Below, in pieces: positions 32,271 to 43,699 of a stretch of DNA of 64,000 nt (its first letter is position 1; each line of letters begins with the position of its first letter). Source of the DNA: Apoderus coryli (Eukaryota; Arthropoda; Insecta; Coleoptera; Attelabidae). The DNA lies in NCBI GenBank assembly GCA_911728435.2, contig OU452199.1:22888860-22952859 (forward strand), written 5' to 3'. The notes under the pieces are model-generated. The model made no database searches. It saw nothing but the letters and a program-made list of their open reading frames with translations, and was not told the origin of the DNA. A program made the translations under genes and the position numbers.

Positions 32271-33657
32271 CAGGGTGTCCGGAAAAAGGAGGTAAATCCG
32301 TTAACCACAGATTCCTTGTGCAAAAATAATATGAGTTTTAATATTTAATTTTTCATTTTAGCCCTCCATGTTCGATATACAGTTGAAAATTTAAAACCAA
32401 TATTTTTAAATAATTCTAGTATTTATTGAGATATTGGATTGAAATTTAGTGTGTTGCTTCAGCATAAAGAGCTACTTCTTTCCAAAAAACAACACAAAAA
32501 AAAAATTCTTCATAGCCAAAATACGGGATGTTCAGTACCCATTGACCCCCACAAGTTTTTATTACGTACGCCAATGACTTTTAAACTAAATTTTTATAGG
32601 TTACTATGTATTTTTGATTATTTTTTAACTCTTATAAAATTTCGATCAAATCATTTGTTTTTGAGATCTTTTGAAAAGTAGTGGCTCTTGTTTGATGCTT
32701 CGGCGGCTCTGGCTAATCTTATAATGTTAAAATATCAAGCTACTCTGGTGTTACCTGGGATACCTACTTAAGCAGTGTTTTATTGTTGTCAAATTAGTTG
32801 TCACAATTTGACAGTAGGTTAACGTTTAAGAGTTAATATTTTGAATTATCGGTAATTTTATAAGTAACCACAACGAAAATGGATCGTAGACCAAACCATT
32901 TTATATGTATTTCGGAAATGACGGATATGATTTTAATCATAGGTAAGATTTAAAGACATTTGATTGATTATAATCAGTAAAATTATATTTTTGTTTATTA
33001 AATAGGAAAATGTAACTCTAACGCTAGGCGGTACGCAGAAAAGTTCCCTAATCGAATTCATCCAAAACGAAGGTATTTTTCAAATTTGATTAAGCGACTA
33101 AGGCGCAGTGGAAGTTTTAGGGAAGACCGTAGAGGGAACTGCGGTCGACCCCGTATAATTCAACCCGAAAAAGAGGAGGGTATTTTAACAAGCATCGAGG
33201 AGACACCAAATATTAGTACCAGAGTTCTTGCTGCCTCAAGACTTTGAACTGAGATCTGGACTCTGTAGGTGGATATGCGAAATGCATGACAGAGATATAC
33301 ACTTCATCAAAAATATTTTGTTTACGGGCGAAGCTACCTTTACTAGAAACGGGGTCACAAATATTCATAATACACATATCTGGGCAGAAGAAAATCCTCA
33401 TGCCGTAGTAGAGACACATCATCAAGTATAAACTTTAAAGTCAACGTGTGGATTGGTGTCGTGGATAATTTCTTTTTGTGTCTTGTAATTTTACCAGGGA
33501 ATTTGACTGGTGATTCATTTTTAGCATTTCTTCAAAACATACTGCCCGATTTACTTGACGATTTGCCTCTCTTAATCAGACAAACATTTGGTTTCAACTT
33601 GATGATGCACCAGCACATTTTACTAGGAATGAAAGGAGATACTTAGATGTAACTTTC
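32271..33657 (+). mobile_element. Tc1/mariner-type element inserted in copia, 3' truncated
   Basis: It starts CAGGGTGTCCGGAA directly after TA at 32269-32270, inside the copia RT. Its end sequence equals that of the element at 42407. The transposase is listed separately. The right part is missing from 33658 on, where an inverted piece of the 28965 element begins, so the break came after or with that event. Confidence 0.82.
32882..33657 (+). pseudogene. Tc1/mariner-superfamily transposase, with a small intron
   Basis: ATG at 32882 (MDRRPNHFICISEMTDMILI), then a likely 63-bp intron 32943-33005 (GTAAG...AAATAG) that joins in frame to KCNSNARRYAEKFPNRIHP and LIKRLRRSGSFREDRRGN. Later frames: ISTRVLAAS, then NILFTGEATFTRNGVTNIHN, NVWIGVVDNFF, FLQNILPDLLDDLPLLIRQT, and LDDAPAHF in a third frame. 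The first catalytic Asp of FTDEATF is replaced by Gly. Frameshifts and a large HTH-to-DDE gap make it non-functional. Confidence 0.83.
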
Positions 33658-33735
33658 CCCAACGCTTCGCGTCGGGGGACAATACAACCTCGAGCTAAAA
33701 TTTAGTACCCTTGTATAATAAATAACTATTATTAT
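33655..33735 (-). repeat. Inverted partial copy of the 28965 hairpin end
   Basis: The reverse complement matches 28968-29045 closely (AATAGTTATTTATTATACAAGG, then TTTTAGCTCGAGGTTGT, then CCCGACGCG). Only one arm of the palindrome is kept; it ends at the mariner junction near 33657. Confidence 0.8.
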
Positions 33736-33771
33736 TAAATTTTAAAATAAATGCGAAGACAACATCAAGAT

Positions 33772-34260
33772 GGAAAATGTAACACCACTACGTATAATAC
33801 ACTTAAATATTCAAAGTGTCAATAACAAATACGCCGAACTGGAAGTTCTTTTATTAAAGAACTTCCAGTTATTATTATTATAATAAAGACTTTATTGTAA
33901 AAAAAAAAGATATTTTCATATATTATGAACAACGGCCGCATGTAGGTAATGTGCCTGACTGAAACATGGGTTCTACATGTTTCAATAAATATTCTAAATA
34001 TCCCCCAACTATAATACTGTTTCAGTGTTCTGACGAAAACATCATAAACACGGGGGGCCGGGGGACATCAGTATTAGTCCTCGAATCAGTCCAGAGTGGA
34101 CACAAAATCGAGGATATAATTATAGAGATACACATAGAGTCATTTGCCATCATCGTGTACACGAATACCTCTAAAATGATCATCATTAACATATAATATT
34201 AACCCCCACCTACGGCCTCAGAAAAACGAATTCTACAAAGATCCATTATACAAGAGGCAC
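33772..34260 (+). pseudogene. LINE endonuclease fragment (Jockey/CR1-like)
   Basis: MENVTPLRIIHLNIQSVNNK is the usual start of an apurinic-type endonuclease (LNIQSxxNK). It is interrupted at about 33857 by a palindrome (CTGGAAGTTCTTTTA and its complement) and an (ATT)n/AATAAAG tail. Further frames give VCLTETWVL and weak later pieces. Decayed. Confidence 0.6.
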
Positions 34261-34529
34261 AAATAATTGTGATATCAAACCACCAGAAATATGGAACATT
34301 GTAAACAACGAATTGCGAAAAATCGAAAAAACAAACTCCGTTTATTCTCAAAGTCGGCAACTAGACGGTGCATACTGCAAATGTGGCAGATGTTTAGCTG
34401 ATTTTTTTTGCGCAACAAAAGTCTACAACACTAGATATTATTACATACAGCCTATCTGTTATCTTGGTTTTCTTTTGCGTTGGATTGTATCGCCCTTCAA
34501 AAATACCACTCGACTAGAAGATGGATAAT

Positions 34530-35056
34530 ATTCGCTATTAAAATATTTGTTTCTTCTTTTTCAGAATGTGGTTCGTCGACAGAGCATGCAAATTGGTTTT
34601 TATGATTGGCTGCATATATCTCCTGTATAAAAAAGTTTTCGCTCCAATTGTTAATGCATATTATGTGTAGATTTATAAATATTATAAATATAGGTTAATT
34701 ATTTTTATGATAAGTTATTCCTAAAAATATAGTTATATGATTGTTCTAACTTTTAAAATTAAACTATATATCTTAGAAGAAACATAGAATGATTGTCTGT
34801 CTTATCCTGAATACTGATCTGTAGGTATTCATCATTTTCAAGGTTACGTCTTTGAGCCTTATTATAAGGTAAACATTGCACCCCTGAGTAACTCTCAATT
34901 ATTAAAGAAGAGTTGTAGGTTTAGAGTCGCCTTTTGACAGTAATAAGTAATGACTACCAATTCTTCAAAACAAAATAATCGTAGTGAATAAAAGACGTCT
35001 GCTCCTCAAATGATTTAATATACATGTTGAAATCAATAATTGTTAGTGCCATAGAT
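34530..35056. other. AT-rich intron sequence, nothing recognised
   Basis: No supportable feature. Confidence 0.5.
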
Positions 35057-35084
35057 GTTTCGGAAACAAATGTTCCATCATCAG
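35057..35084 (-). ncRNA. Hammerhead-like motif
   Basis: GCCA, CTGATGA, T, a GGAA...TTCC stem with a bulge, GAAAC and, a few bases later, TATGGC. GCCA and TGGC can pair as stem I, so much of the hammerhead plan is present, but one extra T sits between CTGATGA and stem II. Sense orientation in a PKD intron. Confidence 0.45.
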
Positions 35085-35354
35085 TGGCCAAATAGAACCT
35101 TATTAATTGTTTTTATTTTTTTGTAAGGGTCCGTTCGACATAAGTCCTCGGTTTCACTGCAGCCTCATGGGCTTATATCTACAACTTAGCTAAGGTCCAC
35201 GTTAAGATAAGGTGCATCTAGGATATGAATTGCACGAGCCAATACGCAGCTAAGTTTAAGAAATATTTGGCATCGTCGCATTTTAATACAAACATGTTGA
35301 AAAGAATGCTGGCTAAACTAAAGTTTTATTTATATTTATTTTAGGTTCTGATTT

Positions 35355-35560
35355 TAATAATAATAATAATAATGACTTTATTGGCGAAGTTCAGGTTAAG
35401 CCTCCTATCTTAACCTATTCACAACTTTAGCTAATCTAAACTAAACAAAACCCTACAAGAAACGAAAACAAAAAAAAAACAATTAAGTATGACTTAAATA
35501 AAAATTAAAATATAAGATATACCTAATAATAATAATAATTTTAATGTATTGGTTTTGTTA
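35355..35560 (-). repeat. LINE 3' terminal region
   Basis: On the minus strand it ends GCCAATAAAGTCATT followed by (ATT)n at 35355-35373, a poly(A)-signal-plus-microsatellite tail of the kind seen in other LINEs here. No coding sequence is attached. Confidence 0.55.
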
Positions 35561-36427
35561 AGTTATTATGTATTATATTATTTATTTACTTTAAGATGGA
35601 GGAGACAAAGAAACGGGCTCCCAATTTGTCCTATAGGGGAAAATATTACTTCCGACGATAGTATCATATGAAAATTAAAGAAAAAATTACGAAAGCAGGT
35701 AGCCGAAGAAAAGTCCCATATAAAAAAAAACTGGGGGTGGGCCTTGTATAATAATCGTGGATCCCGTCCGTGATTTTGCGCTAGGCCTTGTAAATACAAA
35801 AAATGTCTTTGGCCTAAAAAATTCCTACTTACAAGTTGTGAGGGTAATAAATATCGCGTTAAAAAGGTTTACTATATCCAAACCCTAAATCTTTTAAAAA
35901 ACGTCCATTTATCCAAGTACTCAAGCTCAATTATCTATTCCTCGCGGCACCCCATATAAAACTAAATTTATGTCGTCCAAATCATCGTCGAAAACTAAAC
36001 GTAAATACCTACATTATAAATATTTATACTAATGTGAAATATTAAATAATTATAAAATAGTAGGTAGGTATAGTCTTTCTAATCTTAATTTAAAATGATA
36101 TAAAAAACCACAACTTGATATCCCTTTGTAATGTCAATACCGACCTCAGCCGTCCATAGGCACACTCTTTTAACTTTTCATAACAATACATGCCCTACAA
36201 TATTTTAAAAATCTTTTATGTATTAACAATTAATGTTAAATGTACTGTTTTGGCATTTTAAAAATATTTTGAAAAACAAATCTTATATCCTTACACTTGT
36301 CACAAAATAATTCCCGCTCAAAACGAAAACAAACGTGTTCCGCTCGTGTCACTGGTGTACTGCCTTATAAAAAAAAACTGTCTGTATATATAACTGCATT
36401 GCAACCTAATACCGGCGGTGTCTGATG
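35561..36427. other. Intron sequence, nothing recognised
   Basis: A short open frame at 35578-35799 on the minus strand has no motif and is not supported as a gene. Confidence 0.5.
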
Positions 36428-36744
36428 CAGTGACTGCAAAAAGTTTCATCCACTTCAGCTATTATTAAAAATTATTATGTAATTTGATAGATCTTCTTTC
36501 ATTTTATTAATCTAAGAAAAACTATTGAACAAATCATGGTTACAATATTCTTCCACCGTGTTTTGCTGTCGGACACAAATTTTGTTGTTTAAATTCCACA
36601 TTAAGTCTTCGCCATACCATATGATGTCCATCCGACTATATTTAGATTAATCTGAGAAACTAACACGTTGCCAAAAATTATTTGTTTCATTCATATTATA
36701 TTTATTTGCAAACTAATCATTAACTCAACTTTTTCCAGTCACTG
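36428..36744. repeat. 317-bp Tc1-like MITE
   Basis: CAGTGACTGCAAAAAGTT at the left and CAGTGACTGGAAAAAGTT in reverse complement at the right; TA follows the right end. CAGTG ends are typical of Tc1-like elements. No ORF. Confidence 0.7.
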
Positions 36745-36746
36745 TA

Positions 36747-38194
36747 GTTATTTTTATTACTCATCCTTTGGCAGGCTGATTTATTAAAAGCTATTATATA
36801 CGAAGGCAAAATGTATCAAAAAAACGCTGCATTCGATGCCCATTTCTAATGACATGGGAACAGATAGCCCCGGTAGAATCGTTAAATTTATATATTTTAA
36901 ATTAAATTTGGATAAACTATACTCTATGTTTAAATGAAATTTTGAACAGAACAAGTACATAACATAATGTAAAGTTAGAGCTCAGTGGAGCTTAAGTGTA
37001 ACCGGTACATATAGCTGTTAACTGTTTAGATCAGATTATCTCGATGAAAAATTAATTATGAAACTTATATAAGTATTTTTAAAGTTATAATGTCCTTATA
37101 TTACTGAACTTAAATTACTATAGAAATTTTTAACAAAAATGATGTTTTCTTTGTCTCATTGCAATGAAGTTAGTTGTTAAATCAAAACTATAATTGAACG
37201 CTTCTATTTAATTAAAAGTAAAAAATTCTAACCTCACCGCAATAAGAAAACAAAACAAATCATATTTCTGTAATAATTTAAGTTCAGTAATATTTTTCAT
37301 CGACATGATCTGTATTTTAGGTGTGTAAATCGCAACAACACATTTAATCAGTCCACTGATGATAGAAAATGTGTTTCCGAAATATGTACCTATCGCACTA
37401 AAAACTAACGATTTCAATATTATATAAAAAATCATTTTGAAGAGCAGACGTATTTTATGCACTACGAATGCCATTCACTCGATGGCAAACAACAAAATCA
37501 TGGATCACACTGGAAATTCGGGCGGCGCCTCTTGTACTGTATCTCAGTCAATGTTCTTCGGGCCTGTGTGCGAAAGTGATGCACAGAACTGTTATTTCTT
37601 ATTTCTAACATTTTTTTTCAATAGATCGTATGTAGAACTAATCCGACCATATTTTGCAAAACATTGCAAGTCGTACAAGGCGGTCATAAAAGATACATAT
37701 CAGTTATGTTTTTTAAATAGAACACCTTGGGGATATTTTGTTAGTCCCTTAAAAATAACTGGGATTTGGTATAAGAAGAAAGAAAAATAATCAATTTCTC
37801 AAAATGTAGAGCCTTGGTAAGACGTTAATATCCGTGTATAGTAAATTTGAAGAAAAGTGTTTAAGCTAGTGATAACTAGCTTTTATATTAATCTATTAAT
37901 GTAAACAATCTTCTTTTAAGTTAGAGAGGGTGTTCACAAATAGTAAAGACAATTTATCGCCATTTAAATGAGTGAAACTTGATTTTCTCAAATGGAACAC
38001 CCTGTAAGTTTGCTTTGACAAGATGCAAATTTTAATTCTGCATGAATTTTGCTAAGGGTTGTCAGTGCTTGAATTGCTTCATTTTCGCTCAAAATACGTT
38101 CTTTTATTAGTCAGACGTGATTTTTTGATATTACTTCGAAAATCTAGCCGGCTTACATCAAAAATGTTACTCAGATGATGCCCATTATTTTAAT
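36747..38194. other. Intron sequence, no recognised gene
   Basis: An open frame of 117 codons at 37437-37790 (plus) shows no recognisable motif and no splice or codon evidence. A mariner-like end remnant (GGAACACCCTGTA) lies at about 37995. Confidence 0.45.
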
Positions 38195-38925
38195 AAATAA
38201 ATAGTATATTAAGTATCAAGGGCGGTAAAGCATTCGTTGCAGCCCGCCGCTGTATAAACGCACCAGTGAGGGAAGCGAGCGAGGGCAGCTATACAGCGAA
38301 GGGCTGCAGCGGCTTTACCGCCAGTGGTGCTTACAACTGTTTTTCGCCTGCCTCTTCATAAATTGGAACTACAATATTAAACCAAAAGAACTTTATTTTA
38401 ATAATTAATTATTGCTGTTATGAACCGACAGTTTTTGATGATGATGATTAATGGGAGTATTTTTTGACGTACATGATAATAGGCGTTATCCTTTGACAAA
38501 CTCAGATCAGATAAACGTATGTGACAGGCTCACATGTCAGTGTTGAGTATTTTAAATGTAGAAAGAAACTGTCAAATTATTATCTGAGCGTGTACGCTAT
38601 AGAAATTTGATTTTAGAATCTTAGGTATATTTCGGTACTACAAGAATAATTAAAAAGTGGTTACTAATTAAAAATGGACAATTTTAAGTAATTAAATAAG
38701 TTTAGAGGAATGGCAGACGACTACCTAAGTAAACTTTCTCAATTATTTGTCAACTTATCCTCTAGATGGAATGCACATTAAGTTAAGTGAGTGAAAACTA
38801 CTGGACTACTACTATTGGAAATCTAACAGTAGCGCCATCTATGAAAAAAAAATTAAAAAGAGCGGGCACATATGCGGGCGGTAAATGACTCTGTTTAAGT
38901 GCAGGCAGGCGAAAAACATAGTTAA
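38195..38925. mobile_element. Third hairpin-plus-TIR element, non-autonomous
   Basis: Flank AATAGTATATTAAGTATCAA, a 102-bp palindrome at 38221-38322 (GGCGGTAAAGC ... GCTTTACCGCC, with GCAGCCC/GGGCTGC and CGCTGTATA/TATACAGCG stems and a loop containing AAGCGAGCGAGG), a 14-nt spacer, TIR CTGTTTTTCGCCTGCC (38338-38353) and its inverse GGCAGGCGAAAAACA at 38904-38918. GCGCCATCTATG lies near 38832, as in the 28-kb copy. No ORF. Confidence 0.75.
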
Positions 38926-38929
38926 GTTC

Positions 38930-40318
38930 AGATTTAACAAAATACAATAAGATTCAAACAAAAAAGAAAATGAAAATGGCAATCATTTCGAACATTTCAT
39001 TTAAATTATTTTATGGGTTTGGTTGGGTTCATTATTTGATATTGGCATTAGTTTAATTTGATTTGGTTATAATTATGATTTAGTAGGTAGTCAGTATTAT
39101 TATTTATTAAGGATTTGTTTACTTTAGCAGCTAGTATTTTTAATTAGGTTAATTAGTTAGGTAATAAGTATTTATTGATGTTTTGGTTAATTTTGTTAAA
39201 TCTCTATTTAACTGTTTTCTTTATTAAAATAATTAACATCATCTAACTAAAGAAATATACAAAAATCAGGTATGTCTAATAGACACAGACAATAATTAAA
39301 AGAATTTTTCCCGCCTAAAGCGATTGTTTACGGGATTGGGTTCCCTCATTTGGATTTCTATGTATACCTAAAAAAAACTAAAATTTTCAACTACATTCTG
39401 TAGTTTTACCCTTTAAGTGGATATCTCTTTCGTATTCCATACCTTTTCTGATTTTTTGTTTAACGACAACCTCTATATTTATTTTTAGAAGAAAAGAAGT
39501 TTCCCTCATTGACTACAAACAATTTAACGAAGCACATTATTTGTTGTTTACACCTATTTTTGTATATTTTGTAACATCCCTATTAATTTCTTTTATTTAT
39601 GGAATAAATAATGTTCTTTAGTCGTTACATACTTGAATATAGATAATTTTGTTTTTAGCCCTTTTGACCCTCTTATAAACCATGCGCACTACATTAATTT
39701 TATATCGCTGATTTTGTAGACCAAATTCTAAACTCAAAGCCATATAATAGACATCTACCTAAGTATTATTATTTTCCAAAGTAAAAAATCTTCACGGAAA
39801 TCCATGTATAATGATTCAAGTTTTTTTTTCATATTTCCCATTTTTTACAATAATAACAACGTTATTATGCACTTTTTATATCACATTTTGTACACCAAGT
39901 ACCGAATACTTTTTCAAATAAATTTTACTTCCGGATATTTTTATAAATTTGTTCTACCTACAATTTTCTACTCTGGCAACCCTAGTTGGAGAGAAACATC
40001 TACCTCAAAATTCTCTGCTCTGGTAACCCAATTGAAAATACCAAAAAACTAAAAGAGGAGAACTTTTCAGTTTCGAAGAGGATATTATCAACTGACCATG
40101 TCTACATATTGACTAATAAATTATTATTACTAAGCTATATTAAGTTTTAAAGAAAATGTTGATTGATAATATAAAAAAGATTAAATTTGTATCCACTGAC
40201 GATGAGATGATAATCCTGAAAAATGTTTGGTAGCTATATAAACTGAAATCTAGCAAATATTGTCCCAGGTTTGTGGAGTAGGCATGTTTTAATTCATTAA
40301 AACTATGAATATACTTAC
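38930..40318. other. AT-rich intron sequence, nothing recognised
   Basis: No supportable gene or repeat boundary. Confidence 0.5.
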
Positions 40319-40513
40319 TTTGATTGACCGTACTTGTTAATGGTAACAGTGCTTGTCTGATTGCAGTTTCCCAGCTTTTAGATATATAGGTGCCAACTCC
40401 ACTATCGGGTGGTGGTAACTGTATTTCATTGGCATCTTGTGAATCGTAAGCTGGATTCTGACCAACAAAATAGTCTATATTTGTTGTTCTAATTTCAAAA
40501 CAGTGCATCACCT
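40319..40513 (-). CDS. PKD: PKD exon: end of PH domain and PH-kinase linker
   Basis: 195 nt. HCFEIRTTNIDYFVGQN is the last PH beta strands and SWETAIRQALLPL the C-terminal PH helix with its invariant Trp. The acceptor is TTTTTAG; choosing AG at 40514-40515 rather than the next AG keeps the frame. Donor GTAAGT follows 40319. The exon ends with a single A completed by AT at 26227 to give Asn. Confidence 0.92.
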
Positions 40514-41439
40514 CTAAAAATAAATATGATTATAGTAATTGTTAATATACTGTATACAGTACCACTAGGCACCAGAAACTTTGTTGCTCTATAAATTGAG
40601 TGATTTAATTGAAACATATATTCCAATATTGTCAGAAATTATCATGAATCCTGATTATATGGTCAGATGCTATTCGACTCTGTCTCATATTATAACATTA
40701 TTAATAATAAGTACTTTATGCAAAATAAAATAATGCAGTTTTGGTATAAATGTACACGACTAATAACGATTTTATTGTTTCTACAAATAATGTTTGTATA
40801 AGTACCCTGTACCTTCCACTAACCTGTGGAGTCCAGTTATTTGTTGAGTGCTGGCAGTCTCAACTGCCGCGTGCAACAAACTATATTACAGGTCTACGTT
40901 ATAGAGCCCCTTTTTAAATGTTTCCTCTAGGTACATTGCCCCTTAGGGAGTCCTATGGCAAAATAGCTTCGAATAAAATGCATATATTAATAATGCCGAA
41001 TATGGTCTGGAAACCATGGAGCTTCTACTTGCAACCTTCCAAGTTATAGGCGGCACATCGATAACGTGTTAAAGAGCTAAAATCTGGAAGCACTGAGGAT
41101 ATTAATATAGTATTTGTAGTATCAATGTAGTATCCACTTGTAGCAGCAGTTTTCTTAAACAGATTCCATTTTGCATCTTTGAAATCTCGTGGAATAGTAG
41201 CATATTAGTTGATGCTTTTTAGGTTGATCAACGGCCAGATCAATTGTCCCTGTTTGCTGGAGAGCATTGATTTTAATGTACCACAATATAATGTAAGATC
41301 CCCATATTAATTCAGAAACCCTCAAAGAGATTCAAACTACGAGAGTAGAGCGCCGATAACAATGGCCTCGAGTTTGTCAAACGAATACAAATTTTATGAA
41401 AGCGTTAGTTCTTTTGATGTAAAGGTGATTACGTTTAAG

Positions 41440-41575
41440 AAAATGTTGTGTAGTCTTATTAATATGTAATTATGAATTTATTGTGAATTTACTGTTATTG
41501 GTTTGCCTTGTAATTGGGTGTACGCCTGTCAGGCAAATAAAGCATTATTTATTTATAAATTTATTTATAACATCA
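41440..41575 (+). repeat. LINE 3' end with stem-loop and AT tail
   Basis: GCCTGTCAGGC (41524-41534), a perfect hairpin, is followed by AAATAAAG and an ATTTATTTAT tail. The same arrangement ends the LINE at 50644. Upstream, 40514-41440, I see no coding remnant. Confidence 0.7.
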
Positions 41576-41749
41576 AAACACCTTGTATTTCACAAAATTT
41601 TCAGTGCGTTCCGAAAATTGACTCAGCATTAAAATTTACAATGTGTATGTACAAGTTAAAATAAAAAAAAAACATCAGATTGCATTTTGCTTTAAGGAAC
41701 TAAAATTATTAGAATATTATTAGGTACGTAACACCAGAACAATGAAATA

Positions 41750-42015
41750 AGAAAGAAAATTAATAATCTTTATTATAATGAAACAACAAAACTAAAGCTA
41801 CAAAAATTGCTCAAAATGAGTTCCATTGTGGGGGCCACATTTTTTTGTACAGAATAAACTTTTGATTTCAAATAATGCCAAATGCCAAATATATAAAGAA
41901 ATCAACTGATCTTGCGAGCCTCCTCGACCAAACCAAGAATCAGGCTCTCGTTAAGAAATTTTCGCACATTGAGCCGATAGTGAAGTGCATCTCCAACATG
42001 CTGAACATACATACC
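41750..42015 (-). pseudogene. Tc1/mariner-like transposase scrap
   Basis: The minus strand reads HVGDALHYRLNVRKFLNESL followed in shifted frame by IWHYLKSKVYSVQK. It resembles the DGAPxHF...VREFLNE and FLWGxLKSKVY parts of this superfamily, heavily decayed. Confidence 0.5.
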
Positions 42016-42069
42016 AGCAACATTAATATTTGCATTGTCTAATAAAATTGGCAGGTGGTAAGAAATCCA

Positions 42070-42232
42070 AGTATATATCACAAGTTAATCGATTTGGAAA
42101 AATGTAGGCTCCAATGAATTTCTTATCGATAACAAATTCATTGGACCCTACATTTTTCCAAATGTGTTTAAACACACCTCATCAAATGTTTACTGAAAAC
42201 AAAGCAAACGCAGTTAAAAACTTGTGATATAC
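42070..42232. repeat. Nested palindrome
   Basis: 42092-42121 pairs with 42134-42163 (ATTTGGAAAAATGTAGG and complement), leaving a 12-nt loop; an outer pair ATATCACAAGTT / AACTTGTGATAT surrounds it. Probably a small MITE. Confidence 0.8.
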
Positions 42233-42406
42233 AAGGCGGTGTTTTGAAACTATCAGAAAGTTGCAAAATATCTTCTGATGAATAAAGTAAATAAGCTGTG
42301 CTAGAGGCTCTCCACAAAAAGTGTATAAACCTGTTCTTCGGTATAAAAAAACAAACACTTTTTAAATTTTTAGTATTGTATTACAAAATACTGTGTTGTA
42401 AACATA

Positions 42407-43100
42407 CAGGGTGTCCGGAACGGGCGAATATTTTCAAAATGATACATTTTTAATAGAAAATCCGAGACACTTCAGTGTTGATTTATTGTTTAGTCATGTT
42501 CGTTTCAAATTTGAACCCTTATTTTTTAGGGGACTTTTGAGTTACTGCTGTCGTCCTGAGTACAATGATGTGCCACAAGTGGGAGGTAATATAAGAAATT
42601 TTTTGAGTAAAATGCCAGTGTTTGCCTCCTTATCCACTTTTTGATGTCGCTTTGTGATTAATGAACGAATATACCAAATTAATTTTGTTTTTGAGAGGAC
42701 TATCTACATGTGGGAGGTAACATAAGAAATTTTTTGAGTAAAACGCCGGTGTTCGCCTCCTTATCCACTTTTTGATATGTCGCTTTGTGATTAATGAACG
42801 AAAATACCTAATTAATTTTGTTTTTGAGAGGACTATCTAGAGCAGTTGCTCAAAGTGGCCACCGTTAACCGTTTAGCAATGGACTAACCTTTTTACAAAC
42901 GAACGTTGCACGTTTACTATGATCTCGGTAGTGATCAATTGCATCGCATTTTGAAGCGGTGCCTTAATTCATCTAAATTATGTGGCCTATTTAGGTAAAC
43001 AAGGTTTTTATGTCCTCATAGAAAAAACTCTAAAGGGTTCAAATCGGGCGATTTCCCTATGTGGCTGAATCATAACAAGGTATAGTCCGATTACGGTCGA
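42407..43100 (-). mobile_element. Tc1/mariner-type element with internal 131-bp duplication
   Basis: The 3' end CAGGGTGTCCGGAA starts at 42407 after TA. A minus-strand transposase C-terminus at about 42850-43065 reads SPDLNPLEFFL, then GHKNLVYLNRPHNLDELRHR. Between them, 42579-42709 and 42710-42841 are tandem copies. The 5' half is missing. Confidence 0.75.
42579..42841. repeat. Two tandem copies of a 131-bp unit
   Basis: GTGGGAGGTAATATAAGAAA at 42579 recurs as GTGGGAGGTAACATAAGAAA at 42710; the two units agree to their ends (GAGAGGACTATCTA) with few differences. Confidence 0.9.
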
Positions 43101-43194
43101 ATGGACCACACGCGCATTTGTTCAAAAACTAAACGGAATAATATTGAATAAAATAACAAATTAAATTCAGATGTAGACATGTACAGTATTAACA

Positions 43195-43645
43195 TTCTAC
43201 ATCACACCCTAAAAAAAACTACGAGCAGTCTCCATTAAGGCGTGCACCGAACAATGAAAAATATCGCAATCGTTACAGATCATATTAAAATTATTGCACA
43301 TCACAAAAACTGGCGATTTCGTGTATAGATTAGTAACAGGACGTTTGCAGTAAAACATCAATCCGTTACGACTCCCCAGGCGCGGAACATTTATATCAAT
43401 CTCAGCCAGCAATCGATTTTACCATTTAAAAGAACGTGCAAAAATTTCAAAGAAGCAAGGATTCTACGGAACTCCAAGCTACTGACGTTAAATCTATTCC
43501 AGAGCATCGAACTATCCACCCCTCTTTCTGGATAAACGGCATCGGATTTATATATGAGATATTTAAGGAATTTCCTTTGAATTTTTTCAATGGCGTACTT
43601 ATGGACCTCATAAATTAGAACGTAAGAGAAATATAATGTTTTCAA
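43195..43645 (-). pseudogene. LINE RT C-terminal fragment (same family as 49441)
   Basis: Minus strand: IEKIQRKFLKYLIYKSDAVY, PERGVDSSMLWNRFNV, LKFLHVLLNGKIDC, then IDINVPRLGSRNG and a C-terminus VHALMETARSFF. It aligns in order with the plus-strand LINE at 49441-50366. Two frames, so inactive. Confidence 0.8.
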
Positions 43646-43699
43646 TGCGTTAATATTTTTAAAGCATTTCTAACAACAAATTATGTTGGTTTATCTATG

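Noticed and set aside
28973..33735. One 4.8-kb transposon with 75-bp terminal inverted repeats containing copia and mariner
   Set aside because: The right copy is broken inside its hairpin and abuts a truncated mariner, so two separate insertions or a rearrangement explain the ends better; kept only as an alternative.
34313..34528. Open frame of 71 codons downstream of the LINE endonuclease scrap
   Set aside because: Translation does not continue the endonuclease and shows no known motif.
37437..37790. Open frame of 117 codons on the plus strand
   Set aside because: No recognisable motif, no conserved composition and no splice context; length is possible by chance in this sequence.
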